DNA of 64,000 nt, taken from NCBI GenBank assembly GCA_037176885.1, contig JAWWNJ010000105.1, positions 806,001 through 870,000 on the forward strand. The letters run 5' to 3'. The notes under the pieces are model-generated. The model did not search any database. It saw only the letters and a program-made list of their open reading frames with translations, and was not told the origin of the DNA. Position numbers and translations under genes: made by a program. The stretch is from Favolaschia claudopus. Taxonomy: Eukaryota; Basidiomycota; Agaricomycetes; Agaricales; Mycenaceae. This document shows positions 47,632 through 60,603 of the stretch, in pieces (position 1 is the stretch's first letter; every line of letters starts with the position of its first letter).

Positions 47632-48219
47632 AGCAATGTAATAGCAGTATCCCGCCGTATTATCGCGTATTATCTCAATGTAATGTTCTATCAATGAAAT
47701 CACTTGTTTTCACAGTGTAACCAAAGTTTGCCACCGCATGCGACGTACCTGGTCTAAAAGTATGAATGTCCATCATTTGAGTTGTTCAACAACAGTTCAA
47801 GTTCAGGGATCAGACGTACATCCATTCAACAGCATTTCAGCGCTCTAATTGGCGCTCCGGACCGTGACAGCGACCTCGAACCGAGAGATATAAGAACTCA
47901 GAGAAGGGCACTGAGCCGAAAATAGTTAATAAATGCGCAAACGTTCCGTCTGTTGAACACACACCTGAAGAATTTCGGAAGACAACAGGGATGAATTCAA
48001 ATAGAAATTCGTGTCGGATCGTCCCCAGGGCCCAAATTGAGTCAACAAGCGATTAAATTCGCGACCTGTGAATTGACGGGAAAAAAACGGCCGACGCTTG
48101 CCTACAAACGACAGCTCTGGAGAGATTCGAAATACAAGCTATATTACATTCTAACATGTAGATAATTGAATACGGATTAGCTTTCCAACCATCCTCCGCG
48201 CCGCGCCCAAATTAATTAA
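47632..48219. other. Intergenic between convergent genes
   Basis: About 590 bp with no gene. The 7TM gene (plus) and GUT2 (minus) end toward each other. AATTAATTAATTAA at 48210-48222 overlaps the GUT2 stop. Confidence 0.45.
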
Positions 48220-51180
48220 TTAAACTCCACCACCGCTCTTCTCAACCGGGATCATTCGTCGTTCTTGCTTACTGGGTAAGGGCGCAAATGAAACCTCCTT
48301 CAAGGACCCACATATCTATGAGCGCACACCCGTCAATATACTTCCATCGCCGGCGTCAATAAAATGAACAATAGGATGAACGCACCTCAAGGAACTCATC
48401 AAAATCCACATCTTCCCTCGCCTTGAAACCCGCCTCCTCAAGCACATACTCCGTATCCTTGGCAGTAATATCTGCATATCCAGGCACCTCCTTCAGCACC
48501 GCGCCCAACGCCGTCTTCGCCAGCCTCATCTCCTCCTGCTGTTGTCCCCCTCCCCCACCGCCTGCGCCAGCTGCGGCAGGCGCGACCACCACCACTCTCG
48601 CATTCCGCCCAAAAGCACCCTTCAGCGCCGCCATCTCCGCGCTGTCGAATCTCGCCCGGCTATACTCTGGCGCCATCGGCGCCGCGTGCGAGACGATGCC
48701 CAATCCCCGCGCGACGTCCCATAGGGCATACGCAACCCGGTCACGCACACCCGTGGCGGGCGGCGCCGTAATGGTGGGCGCCAGGCCCATACTCGCAAGG
48801 AATGCAACGGCGCGCTTGACATGATTTGCCTTCTCCTTACGCGACCAGCCCAATTCCTGCGCCATTATGTCCGCAACGCGCGGGAGGGCTTCCAGAGCGG
48901 CATGTGCGTTAAGGAAGGATAAGCGGGTGCGTCGAGCGAGAACGTCGATGGGAGTCAGCGCGTATTCGTGCCGTACGGCGTAGCGTACTTCTGCTTCGAT
49001 GACTGCATGTAAAATTAGTGGTAGAATTTGCATCGCTGCGATGTAGGCCACATACAAGGATATGCGGGACTGATCTTGATACCATGCAAAGGCCATGACT
49101 GACCCGTCGGTTCAGCAAAGGAGAGGACTGTCCATGCACGATCACCATAGTTGTTGGAGAGGTGTTTCGCAACCTCCGTCTCCAATCCATACTAATAGAT
49201 AGATGATCGTCAGTCAACACCATCACCTCAGAAACGCAGCCCAACATACGCGTTGAATTAGCCCAATGAACATATTCCGACTCCACCCATCGCTCCCAAC
49301 AAGCCTCAACGTCGAAGTAACGCACCCACTCCTCACCCGTCCCTGCAGCCCAAACACCTTAACAGCCTCATCCACCGTCTCCTCCGCCATTGCCCGATAC
49401 GTCGTCCACTTTCCCCCAGCAATCGTGAGCAGCCCACTATCACTGACATGAATCATATGATTCCGCACCAGCCCCTCCGTGCTCGCCGCCCCTGGATTGC
49501 GCACAAGCGGCCGCAATCCGCTCCATGCGCTCAACACATCCCCACGCCGTACTTTGATGTCCGGCGCGAGGTACCGCCTCACCTCCTCGAGCACCCACCG
49601 GATTTCCTCCTCCTGCGCGCGCGGCTCACGTTCTACAGGTGCGGCCGAGTCGGTGGTACCCGCTATCGTGTTGCCTTCCCATGGGAGGAAGAAGATGACG
49701 CGGCCGTCGGACGTCGCGGGGTCAAGCAACCCCATCTTCCTAGGAGAGTAGTAGTTCGGTAGGGTGATGTGGATACCAGCGGAAGCCTGCACAATCGGCT
49801 GGTGTGCAGGGTTGTCCAAGGTGAGGAGCTCGTCAGAGAAGGGGCCAGTGGCGTTGATGATGCCTTTGGCGCGCACGTTGAATTCCTCGCCGGTCATGTT
49901 GTCTTTGACGCGTGCACCATTGAGCTTGCCGTCAGTGTTTTTATGCAGCTGAGTGACCTCGCAATAGTTAGCAACAGTGGCACCGTATTTGACTGCAGTC
50001 ATGATGAGCGCGAGGTTCATTCGCGTGTCATTGTGCTGGCCATCGTAGTAAACTACGGCGCCGACGAGGCCCTCGCTTTTGAGCATCGGAAAGGTCTCAA
50101 GGGCTTTCCCCTTGCTCATGAGGTATGATGACTCCATATTCTCCTCACCGGCCAGAATGTCGTACATCTTGCATCCAGACCAGTAATATGGTATTTGCCA
50201 ATACCTGCGTGCGATATTATTTTCGAAAATCTTGCGATGAAGCTGGCTCACACCTACTTGTAGATGGGCAGCATGATAGGGAGCATACCGGATAGGTACG
50301 GGGCGGTCTGAAGAAAGATGCGACGCTCATGAAGCGCCTCACGAACCAGTTTGTATTGCTCGTAGTCGAGTTCGAAGACGGCTTTCTGGAGGTAGCGCAC
50401 ACCGCCATGGACGAGTTTCGTGGATTTGGAGGACGTCCCTAGAGTGCCAATGGTCAATCACTGAATGTCTGATGACTCGGCGTAGTTTCGGAGAAAGAAG
50501 AAACTGTGAAGTTCCAGAGATATGTAATACACGGGTAGAAAAGGAACCATGGCATGCTCCTTTCAACTCGACGCTCCTCTGGGATTCGGTGCAGACCCGA
50601 ATACCCGTATATCGCATTAAAATGAGCGGACCATTTCATCGGAAAATCGATGACCGCGACTCTGACTGGGCGAGCTTCACGGTATTGGCGGCTAAGCTCT
50701 GCCCAGGCTCTGCTGTCCAGTCCAGAAGAGATCGCGGCCGTGCCATCTAATCCAACTTGTTCATTGGATGAGTGACCAACACATGGCAAGAACATGTCGA
50801 GAGCATGCATAGAACAGCTCCGGTCGAGATTTCTCACCTGCGCTGAAGTCGTCCCGTTCCACAAGAGCGACTTTGAGACCCCTGCTGGCAGCATCGACGG
50901 CCACACCTGCACCCGTCGCACCACCGCCCACTACAAGTAAATCAAACTCTTCGTCCGCCAAACCGGTGGTCTTGATAGCACCCGAAGCCTTAAGAGACTT
51001 GAGCATTTGTTCTCTGGGTGGGGGTGTCCATGGCGGGGGCGGTCGGCGGGTTTCCTTGGTAGACAAGGGGTATGCAGGTCCCGAGTTCAGATACCAGTAG
51101 CCAGCGCCGACTGTGAGAGCAGTTCCTCCAGACACAAGTGCCAGGGAACGGCGAGAGAATATAGAACGCAGGAGAGGCAT
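48220..51180 (-). CDS. GUT2: Mitochondrial FAD glycerol-3-phosphate dehydrogenase
   Basis: Oxidises glycerol-3-phosphate to dihydroxyacetone phosphate at the outer face of the inner mitochondrial membrane and feeds electrons to ubiquinone; needed for glycerol use and the G3P shuttle. The N-terminus (MPLLRSIFSRRSLALVSG) is Arg-rich and followed by a hydrophobic stretch, fitting mitochondrial import. The FAD-binding motif is LLVVGGGATGAGVAVDAASRG. Then GTSSKSTKLVHGGVRYLQ, YYWSGCKMYD, GAVVYYDGQHNDTRMN, ATGPFSD, WEGNTIAGTTD and GLLTIAGGKWTTYRAMAEET. The C-terminal helical domain (VIEAEVRYAVRHEYALTPID) contains a Gly/Gln run (AGGGGGGQQQ). The first intron is 399 nt (50439-50837), long for this region. 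The stop is reached in a short last exon (48220 to about 48325). Confidence 0.93.
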
Positions 51181-51496
51181 GGAAGAGTAGAGCCAGCAAC
51201 AAAACTGACGAGTTCCCAGTTCAACCGCGGCCTGTCCACATCGGAGGAGAAAGAAACCACATCCGGCCCGTCAGCCCGACATTCCGGCCCGTGGCACGTT
51301 GTGCGTCATTTTCACGTGTTTCTTGGGCGTGATGCTGTGACTGTTCGCGACTTGCCATAAATAGCAACAATCGTTGGCGCGTCAGAGTACAAAAGAGTTA
51401 ATCCATTCAATGTGAAGCAAATAGAGTGTAGTATACATCCCAAATTACAAATAAAGACACATGTTCCTAATAACAAAAAGAAAAACCCCCCGTGAA
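51181..51496. other. Intergenic: GUT2 promoter and GH81 3' end
   Basis: 316 bp between GUT2 start and the GH81 stop on the same strand. No gene. Confidence 0.45.
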
Positions 51497-54400
51497 TCAA
51501 TGCGCGACAAGGGTGAACTTGGTCGCAGCCGAAACACTGCTCGCGCTATTCACCAATCCGCCATTCGAATCCAATGAAATATACTTCGAGTTCACCGCAG
51601 CGAGGATCACATACGTGCCATCGGACTGCTGAATGATTTTGAACGATTCCCATGCCTGTGCCGTCGCGCGCGCCGCCGCCAAGGGTGCAGCGCCATTCTG
51701 ATCAGCCGTAACGAATTGATTATTCGCTGTGTTGAGAATGCTCCCGCCGCCAGGCATGTACGCAAGCGTGAAAACTGTCCCTGTAGTCGCGCTAGCAACC
51801 AAGTTTACCGCCGCAGCGGTAGAAGTGACGAATTGTCCGTTCGGCGCGCGAATGGTGAAGCTGCCGGCTGGGTTAGCGGCGTTGGCGGTACAGATGGTGC
51901 CCCCTCCCGAGTTCTTGCGCGTGGCGAGGTGGTACGTTGAAAATGCTTGACTTGTCGTGTAGCCCCAAGCAGTGATATTTGTCGAGCGCTGGAACGCGGT
52001 CGCCGGCGAGACCTCTCCGTAGGCCATCTGGATGATGTTCTTCCAGTCGTCGCCAATGGTGGGATCAGCCATCTCATTAGCAACGTAGCTCCAGACGTTT
52101 GTAATCCACGGGACGTCGTATAGAGCTTCGTTGATTGGGGTAATGGGGAGTATCTGAATGGCAGCAATTTCTGACCGCTGTGCACCCCAGAACCTGTAGC
52201 GCAGCGGCATCATGAATAAAATCTCGATCGCTCAGAAAAAAGCGACATACAGCCAAGCTCCTGCTTGGTAGTCTTCTACGTTCCCGATGGTCACCAGATT
52301 TCGCAGCCCTTGTTCTGGGTACGGGGTGTCTGGGTCGTTGACGTTGGGATACAGGTGCCAATATACTTGCGATCCATCGAGTTCAGTTGCCCATAGTAAG
52401 CGAGCCCAGTTTGTAAAGTCGGCGTTTCCGAGAATGTTTGCGAACAAAATGAGGCCGTAGTACCCGTTCATCTGTGTTCAGTTAAATAACATGAACAAAA
52501 GACATCAAGAACTTAGAACTGACCGCCTCCCCGGAAGACTCTTGGTCGCGCGTACCTCCGCCATTGGCTATGCCAGATGCTACGCAGTATGAGTGAAAAA
52601 TCATCAAAATAGACATCAGACATACCCCACGAGTGTCCGGCAAACCAGTCCTTGCAACGCGCAACTGTGAAGTAAGGATCCGCGGTCGAAGGATTCCCGA
52701 TATCGCGCGCAAATGTTGTGATGAAATGCTTGTTGGTATTCCACCACGACGAGTCGTATTTGGCAATGACTGCAGCACCATGCAGCATATACCCTAATCA
52801 GGCGAGTCAGCAGGGAAACATAGGCCCAAGAAAAGAACATACCATAATGGAAATGATGGTCGTTGTACTACAAGATGAGTACTATTGTTAGCGCGTTCAA
52901 AAAAAAAACGATCCGTACTCACATAACCGTTCCCAAAGTCGACGTTGGGATCGGTGGCTCCAGGGCCACTGACGACGCCACCCCAAGCGGTATCGTATGC
53001 AGCATACATGGCACTCGAAGAGGCCGTCTGCACGACAAATCAATTATCTTCAACGACGATGCTGGAACCCGCAACAAACCCAGTACGCAAAGCTTTGCTT
53101 CAGATTGTTGATGATTGCCGGGATCAAGTCCTGACGTCCCATATGTTCAGCGATGAGACTGTCAAACTCGAATTAGAGACGCAGATAAAAGGCAATGTGT
53201 TACGAACGCAAGCCGAGATACCGCCTGGAATCCTTTCCCCCAATAATAGAAGTCACCTGGTACCGAGACCTCCAAATGGGCCACTTCGTACTCCAACGCC
53301 TGAATTATCTGTGACCTGCATGACGCCTGAGGATCGCGTGGTGGCGACCAGCTGATGCTCGGGAGAGGATACGAGAGGCGCCAGACATTTCCAAGCACGG
53401 GTTTCATGGTGCCTTTAGCAGTCAAATAGCTCAAGCCAGAAACGTAGTTGGCATTAACGAGACGTTTCCTGAATTTCAACCGTGAGAAAGTGATTCTCGA
53501 TGCCGTCATCAAGTTGAACGCACCTGTGATGGGGCCACGAAAGGTGCAAAAGGTTCGCGGCGTTCCCGACGACGTTCCACGTGAAGCTCATGCTGCCGGT
53601 GTCACCTTGGAAAGAGTAATCTAATGCGACACTGGTGGGATAGTTGCCAGAATACTGATCCAAAATAGCTTGGCTAGTCGATTCAGAAGTGACGCGCGCT
53701 AACCGGATGACGCCTGTAAAGGCAGCAGAGCCTCGCAGAGCAGAACTGGTCGCAGTCAGAGTTATCGAGCCGCCGAGAGAATAGATGACATAGGTGCCGG
53801 CGGCATTAGCAACGGTGAACTTCGTGCCGCTCACAGTAACTGCGATGATTGATTGAGAAAGTGTAGCTCCGACGTAAGAATAGATCTCACCGGACGAAGA
53901 TCCAACGTTGTTTCCGTTGATGGAAACTATGTTTCCGTTTTGAGTGTTTAGCAAAATGGTGGCAGCTTTGTAGTTGAGTGTGATGTATGGAGACCCTGGG
54001 ACGGCGTATGTAGTGAAACCAGCGTCGTTAGTTCCAAAGTATTTAATGGTAACGCTTTGAGTGTCCTATATAGCGCAAGGTCAATCAATAAACACCAAAA
54101 CATAGAATCAAGTTTAGATTTACCCAAGCGGTGGCCTTATGACTCGTATGCGTCTTCGGGTTCTCAACATAGGACGCCTCCCAATCCATTTGAGACGGCT
54201 GTTTGATCGACGTTCCGTCAAATTGCCTTGAATTCGAGATTCCAAACTGAAATCCAGTGTCAAGCGCACAGCTCATGTAAGGAAACGGTCCCGCAACAAT
54301 GCTGTGGCAAGCGTCAATGATCGACCATGTCTTGTAATCATCGAATACACACCTGTTTTGGGAGGGTGAGGCGGCATAGCCAACCCACCAACCAGTAGTC

Positions 54401-54549
54401 GGGAACGGCGGCCTGAAGTCCTGGAAGAACGGTCCAGGAGGAGCACCATTGACGACGTTCCCGCGAGGCAGAGCAGGAGCAGAGGTATCAATGGGCCCGA
54501 TAGCAGCTGCTACGAGCGAGACAAGCTGCAGACAAAAGAACAAAGACAT
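51497..54549 (-). CDS. GH81 endo-beta-1,3-glucanase with fascin-like tail
   Basis: Secreted enzyme that cuts beta-1,3-glucan of fungal walls, used in cell separation or in growth on other fungi. Signal peptide (MSLFFCLQLVSLVAAA), then the GH81 N-terminal beta-sandwich (TGWWVGYAASPSQN, SIIDACHSIVAGPFPYMSC). The helical catalytic barrel has MKPVLGNVWRLSYPLPSISW, YDTAWGGVVS, DPNVDFGNGYYNDHHFHYGY and SWASGIANGGGTRDQESSGE, where the two Glu are the family's catalytic pair. MNGYYGLILF and WVTNVW-type blocks follow. A last domain of about 125 residues (SFTIRAPNGQFVTS, NQFVTADQNGAAPLAAARA, WESFKIIQQSDGTYV) looks like a fascin-type beta-trefoil, probably glycan-binding. All junctions I checked keep frame. 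Confidence 0.88.
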
Positions 54550-55860
54550 GGCCGTCTGCGCTGCACGAATATTTGCCTCCTATCCGCTTATAAAGGCGCG
54601 GAGGGAGTTACTATACGCACATCATGTGGACCGAGCATAACAATCCGAAATCAGACGACGACGCTGACGAGAATGACCTCGGATGCGTGAGACGGGTATC
54701 AGAAGAGAGTCGCCTCGGAAAAGGGTTACCGAGTAGATGCAAGGAGCAACCACGGTAGAAAGAGGAGAATAGATGTACGCGATGGGTGAGGAGAGGGTGC
54801 CAGTGTGTGCATGCCGTGACCTTTAATTAGTCCTTGTACCGGACAACGGAGTCGATGACCTCGTCTCTCCTCGTCTCCGGCAAGGAGACCGCCTCAGGAG
54901 GTACGCTATTATTGCCCGGTATGATACCGAGAAAGCACACATGATGAATCCATGCAGCCCACAAGCACATGTCATCAGTTTTGTCGAGAAAGAAAACGGC
55001 CGCAACGAAGAGTCTCTACCACCAGACCAGGAACCGCACAAGACAGAAAGCGATAATCTGTGAAAATTCACACGTCGTCGCCATAGAATACTCAGAACTT
55101 AATGAAACGATCAGACTCCATTGTAACTTACCTTGTAAGGGACTTCTCGGGCAGAAGGGCAGACGAAAGTCAACCGTCCTAAATGGGATGAGACAGGTAT
55201 CTTGCTGAGCAGCCGTTTTGGACGGAGTCCACTGGGCAGCTGAGGATACCCAAGAGATTGAGAACATCATATGGTTCATCAGACGGTTGCAGCGCCTCGG
55301 AAGTAGTAGCCGGCTAGGCCAGTTCGCTGAGGAGAGACAAGGATAGGCCATCGCCTGAGCGCTACCCCAGGGAACTCAGGTGAACGACGAAGCGGTAAGA
55401 GTCAAGAGTTAGGCGGAGCTTTCACCGGGAACTTGGCAAGTCTGGCAAGTTGACTGCAAGCTCGGAAGCATCGGTCCGAACATTTTGGCTCTGATATTCA
55501 CACGGTTTTCAGTTCTGAAGATCAGCATGATTCAGCAAGAAGATTAGCAAGCGCCATTATGTCATCATGTAGAGACTCAAACTCAGATTGAACCAAGATT
55601 GAACTGGATCTGTATTAGCAGCATGTTGATAACGAGGTCTTGTGAAGACGCACAACGGCACACCAGATTTGGCATCGAGGTCGTAACGAGCAGATTTATC
55701 ATTGAACCAATTCAATGAACATTGAAACCAAGGCGTGAATAGATATACACTGTACATGCTGCAGACACCTAAGAGTACTTCGGGTGAACTCCAACATAGG
55801 TTGTCACTTTCAGGCATCCACGCTCGAGATCGCCCAAAAAGGATTCTTGCACCTACCGAT
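54550..55860. other. Intergenic, 1.3 kb
   Basis: This holds the promoter of the GH81 gene (TATA-like TTATAAGCG on the minus strand near 54588) and the 3' flank of the dehydratase. Short frames on both strands show no known content. Confidence 0.45.
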
Positions 55861-57826
55861 TTAGGCCGGCCCGGAAGCAGTTAGGAAGTCAAAATCCACG
55901 CCATGCTCAGCCTGATTGACGCTTCGTTCGTACAAACCCCTATATCCTCGCTTCTGTTTCGCCGCACCCTTGGCTGAGGACACTTCAATTCTCTGAGCGA
56001 TCCGTCTCGCGATCTCGTCGTCAGAAACATCGAGATGAAGGACACGATTTTCCACATCGCATTTGATTAAGTCTCCATCCTGTACCACACCGAAAACCGA
56101 TGCCGACAGCACAGATTCCGGTGAAATGTGCAGGACAATCGTCCCACCGGCGGTCCCGGACATTCGGCCGTCCGACAGCCGCAACATGTCCTGGACGCCT
56201 GCGGCACCGAGTTTGCGCGGTATCGGGATTAAACCGGCCTCCGGCATCCCGGGGTGCCCAATAGGTCCGATTCCTTTCAGAACAAGTACTGAGTCGGCGG
56301 TCACCGGTAATTCTGTGTCATCAATGCGTCGCGCGAGATCTGCCGTGTCGGAGAATACGACGGCGGGACCGACGTGATTGAGCAGACGTCGGTCCTTGGA
56401 GGCAGATGCTTTGATTACCGCACCGCCAGGGGCTAAGTTACCTCTCAAAATAACGATTGAAGAACAGGGATAGAGTGGATTTGACAGTGGTCGAATGATT
56501 TCTTGAGAGTAAGGGAAGTCGTGAGCAACGGCTGCGTCCAAAACTTCCCCGAGCGATTGACCGGTTATGGTTTGCGCAGAAAGAAACAGGAGCGGACGGA
56601 GAGTCTGGAGTAGGGCAGTCATCCCGCCAGCGTTATGGAAATCGGACATGTAGTTGTCGCCACTAGGTTTGAGATCCACAAGAAGCGGCGTTTTTCTCCC
56701 AAGTTCGTCAAAGGTGTCCAAAGTGATAGAACCAGCGACGTTCGGATGTCTGTTTACCATTGCCATAAGATGCACAACACCGTTTGTTGACCCTCCGATA
56801 GCTTGAAGGACGGTAATTGCATTAAGGAAAGATTCTTTGGTGAGTATGGTCTGTGGATGGAGGGCATTCGAAACGGCGGCGACCGCATTCTTTCCTGTTT
56901 CTTCAGCGACGCGGAGGCGTGCCGCAGAGACGGCTGGGGCAGATGCTCCTCGAAGGGGCATAAGACCAAGGGCGGCGGTGATGCACGCCATCGTACTCGC
57001 AGTCCCCATCACGCCGCAAGTTCCCGACTAGAAATACCGTCAGGCATCCTGTTCATGGGGAGTTCATTCGACCCACGGTGGGAGCGAGCTCGTCATTTAA
57101 CGCGGCGATGTCCTCTATGTCAATGACACCCGCCCTGTAAGCAGCCCAGTTGTTACGACAATCGGTACACGCGCCGATTCGGGTTCCTCTGTATGAACCA
57201 GGCATCATAGGCCCAGTGACAAGAGGGAGAATCGGCTTGTTGGCAGAGATACCGCCCATGATTTGCGCTGGAACGGTTTTATCGCAGCCGCCAATCATGA
57301 TACCTAGGTAGTGTGTTAGCTTGTATCGTTCTCGTTACTGGAAACGACGCTACAGGCGTCCAAGGGTTGAGCCTTGATCATTTCCTCGGTATCTATAGAT
57401 AACAGGTTTCGCAAATACATGCTGGTGGGCGAAGCGAAAGATTCGTGGAGGCTGATCGTAGGAAATTCTATTGGCAAGCCACCGTTGAGCTGGACACCCC
57501 GCTTGACTGCTTCTAGGAGTTGCGGGACATTTGCGTGACAAGGGTTGAAGCCGGACCCAGTATTAATTATTCCTGATAACGAAAATTCAATTTGAAGTTC
57601 CCCGTGAATGTGCTCTGCAGCGACGAAACAACGAACCTATGACCGGTCTGGAAAGGGCATCTTCCCCATACCCCGCCGCCTTTATGAACGCTTTCCGCAA
57701 AAATAGCGAGAAATGGGGATCGCCATAGGCTGTAAGACCTTGACGCAGTCCATTGGACTTCAACGGCTTGGAAAGGTCGTAATCCTCTAGAGGGTCAACG
57801 CGGGTGGGCGCAGACGACGCGGACAT
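55861..57826 (-). CDS. IlvD/Edd-family dehydratase (dihydroxy-acid or sugar-acid type)
   Basis: Fe-S dehydratase. Three Cys typical of cluster ligands are present: GFNPCHANVP, MIGGCDKTVPAQ and SGTCGVMGTASTM. Further blocks: GACTDCRNNWAAYRAG, TGPMMPGSYRG, GGSTNGVVHLMAM, GGMTALLQTL, RGNLAPGGAVIK, GPIGHPGMPEAG and LRLSDGRMSGTAGGTIVLHI. At least four exons. I start at MSASSAPTRVDPLEDYDL (57826); an upstream extension of 65 codons lacks support. There is no mitochondrial presequence, unlike yeast Ilv3, so this is probably one of the cytosolic paralogs acting on a sugar acid. A dihydroxy-acid (branched-chain amino acid) role cannot be excluded. It shares a 149-bp divergent promoter with the peptidase gene. 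Confidence 0.88.
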
Positions 57827-57975
57827 GAGAGTGGCCCGCAAACACTTCGTAGGCCAGTAGATTAAGTTGAATATAGCTCTAGCATGCGAACTTGAACCCG
57901 GGCCGCACGAATCGTTGGCCAGGGAAAATCGATGATGGTGGGCGGCTGACTTGTTGATTACTCTCAGGTTCAACG
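57827..57975. promoter_or_regulatory. Divergent promoter, dehydratase and S9 peptidase
   Basis: Only 149 bp separate the two ATGs in opposite directions. No TATA box is seen; initiation must be within this stretch or in leaders that overlap. Confidence 0.5.
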
Positions 57976-60603
57976 ATGGCGGCGTCCGTCGACTATGGGG
58001 ATCTCGAATATACGCAGCCAACCAATCGAATCAAGGGCTTCAATATGGAGCCTGTTCCCCAGCGCATCTTCGATGGGATGAAAAAGTACGAAGAATCAAA
58101 CAGAGGTGAGTAGGCCGCGGCGTTTGACATCTTGGCCAAATCTTTGACACACAACTTCGCTGCAGGATTCGGTTTCGTCTGCTTTGAGAGACAGCTAGAA
58201 GGCGACGACGGCGCGCGCCATGCTATCGTATCGCACAGGCCAGAAGACTCTCAAATCTCAGAATTTTGGAGATTGAACCTCGCTTCCCCGGACACCCCCC
58301 TTGAGCGGATTTCTTATTTCGATCTTGGCAGTGGGCGGACTGTCGACAGCTTCAGCCCTGTCTCTGGAGATGACTGGAGAGGCGTCTGGCGTGCGGGCGG
58401 CGCTATACTGGCCATGGACCTTGACGGCAGCGAGTATGCGCAACTCTGGCGGTATTGGGAAGATTCTCGATCCTCCACCGTGCTTCCGCATATCGACAGC
58501 GAACTCGAGAATAAGCCTGGTGGTCGCTTTGAACGCCTGACCCACGATAACCGCAGATATAACAACGTGCGCATCTCGGAATCAAACAAGTGAGCAGGAG
58601 AATTATCAAATGTTGTGGTCGCTTTACAAGCCCAATCTCATAGAATTATGGCCTTCATTTCCAACAAAGAAAATGGCACCGACATGCTGGTATATACCAC
58701 TGAACTTGTGAATTCCCAAACTGGTGCAGCAGCAGATTCCAAGCCTTTCACACTTCCCGCGAGACTTGTAACTCCTCCGTCGGACAAGGAAAACTCTCGT
58801 TGGCTCATCTCTGACATATCCGTCGACGACCAGTACCTTCTTCTTTCCAAAAGCTTCACGTCCTCTCACAGCGAAGGTTACATCGTCCCCGTTTCCGGAG
58901 GTGCACCAGAGCGCATTCTCTTGCCCAACGCGACTGAGAAAGAAGAAGAGACCGTCTACCTCCAGAGATTCTCCCGCGATCCGGCGACGCCTCATCGGAT
59001 TTACCTGATATCCAGTGCATACGGGGATTTTGAGTCAGTCGTGGCCTTCGATCGAAGCACTGGCACTGTCCTGCATATCACAACCCCTGAGCCCAACCTC
59101 AAGGCGCTGCGGCCAGTGAACTGGTCGTGTGAAGGGCTTATCGTCACATCCGAATATGTCTACTTCAGAGCCAATGCGGGCGGCTACACCAAACTTTTCG
59201 TGTTACCACTTTCTGGGCCTGAGAAAGATACCGTGCTTGAAATCAAGCTAAAGGACTGGGAGGGCGGGATGTTCACCTATTCTGTCAATCATCGCAATGG
59301 GCGGCCTCACGAAATTGTTCTTGCTCTTATCTCGCACCTGTCCAGCACCTCCTTGGCTCACCTTGACATCAAAGACCATCTGGACGATGTCAAGGTCGAT
59401 GAAAACGGTGGCGCCTACATATCTGTACCTTTGGATAGATACAAGCAGGCAACACCCATCCCCCCTTCTTATCGCACCTTTCCGCCCAAACTATTAACCT
59501 TCAGCAGTTTCGATGGGCTGGAAGTCCCGTGCATGTACTATCATCCAAACAACGGCCAGTCTGCGGTACCCGTTGTAATCTCTATCCACGGCGGGCCAGC
59601 CAGTATGTCATCATTCATCTGATTTGCAACCTCCATTCCGACGTTGACTATGTAGGTCAATCGAAGTCGAATACGAGGGCGTGAGTATCCACTCATCCCA
59701 AACCATCAGCGCTGATAGACATTGAATTTGAAGCTATATTCACTGGTATATCATGAATGAACTGGGATACGCGATCATCTACCCCAACGTGAGAGGCAGC
59801 AGTGGTTATGGCAAGCATTACATGGCTCTGGATGACGTTGAGAAACGTGAAGATTCCGTGAAGTAAGAAACCTTTCACACATCCTATGTGTTCTGTTCAT
59901 CTGTTCGCAGGGATATCGGGGCGCTCCTAGACCATATCGAAAAGTCTATGAAGAATGAACTTGACTCCTCTCGCATTGCTGTAATCGGAGGATCTTGTCA
60001 GTATTTCTCCGAACTACATGTGCATTCACTAATGTGATTTTGGCAGACGGTGGTTACATGACACTGGAACGCGTTGCTCCATGTCTGATGATGTTTATGC
60101 TAACGTTGTCTGTCATTTAGGCTTCTCTGATCCACTTCCCCACCAAATTCGCATGTGGTCTCGCCAACTTTCCCATTGCGCATTGGCCATCGTTCCTCGA
60201 GAAAACAGCGCCGCTTCGTCAAGCTCACAGGCGCGGAGAGTACGGCGATGAGAGGAAGCCCGAAATCCGCGAGTATTTGGAGAAGATTTCTCCACTGAAT
60301 CGTACTTCTGAAATCAAGGTGCCCCTGCAAATCGCGCATGGCGACTGCGACAGTCGCGTACCCGTCGATCAGGCTATCAGGATGTGGCAAACAGTCTTGA
60401 AGACCGGCATTCATAGCGAACTGATGGTTTGTGAGAAGGAAGGGCACGGTAAGTAGTATAGCAAGAGTCACAGCCTCCTAGGCCTTGACCACCCAATTCT
60501 TCCAGGTTTCAAGCAGAGGAGCGTCATTGAATACACGAATGCCGCCAAATTGCACTTTCTGGAGCGGTATCTGCCTGTTACATCCCCGCGTTCACCCTTG
60601 TAA
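57976..60603 (+). CDS. S9-family serine peptidase (prolyl-oligopeptidase type)
   Basis: Nine exons (57976-58105, 58166-58589, 58644-59602, 59656-59680, 59734-59862, 59911-59996, 60047-60072, 60121-60448, 60506-60603) close in frame to 734 residues. The N-terminal 480 residues form a beta-propeller-like part (ISEFWRLNLASP, SRWLISDISVDDQYLLLS, PHRIYLISSAYGDFE, RPVNWSCEGLIVTSEYVYFR). The alpha/beta-hydrolase domain has VVISIHGGPA, ELGYAIIYPNVRGSSGYGK, nucleophile Ser in GGSYGGYMT (split by an intron), Asp in HGDCDSRVPVDQA and His in KEGHGFK. It should remove short peptides from the N-terminus of oligopeptides in the cytosol. No signal peptide is present. Three very small exons of 25-26 and 86 nt surround the active site. 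Confidence 0.9.

Noticed and set aside
50454..50924. 156-codon minus frame
   Set aside because: Lies mostly in the first intron of GUT2; the exon part is in another frame and there is no known domain.
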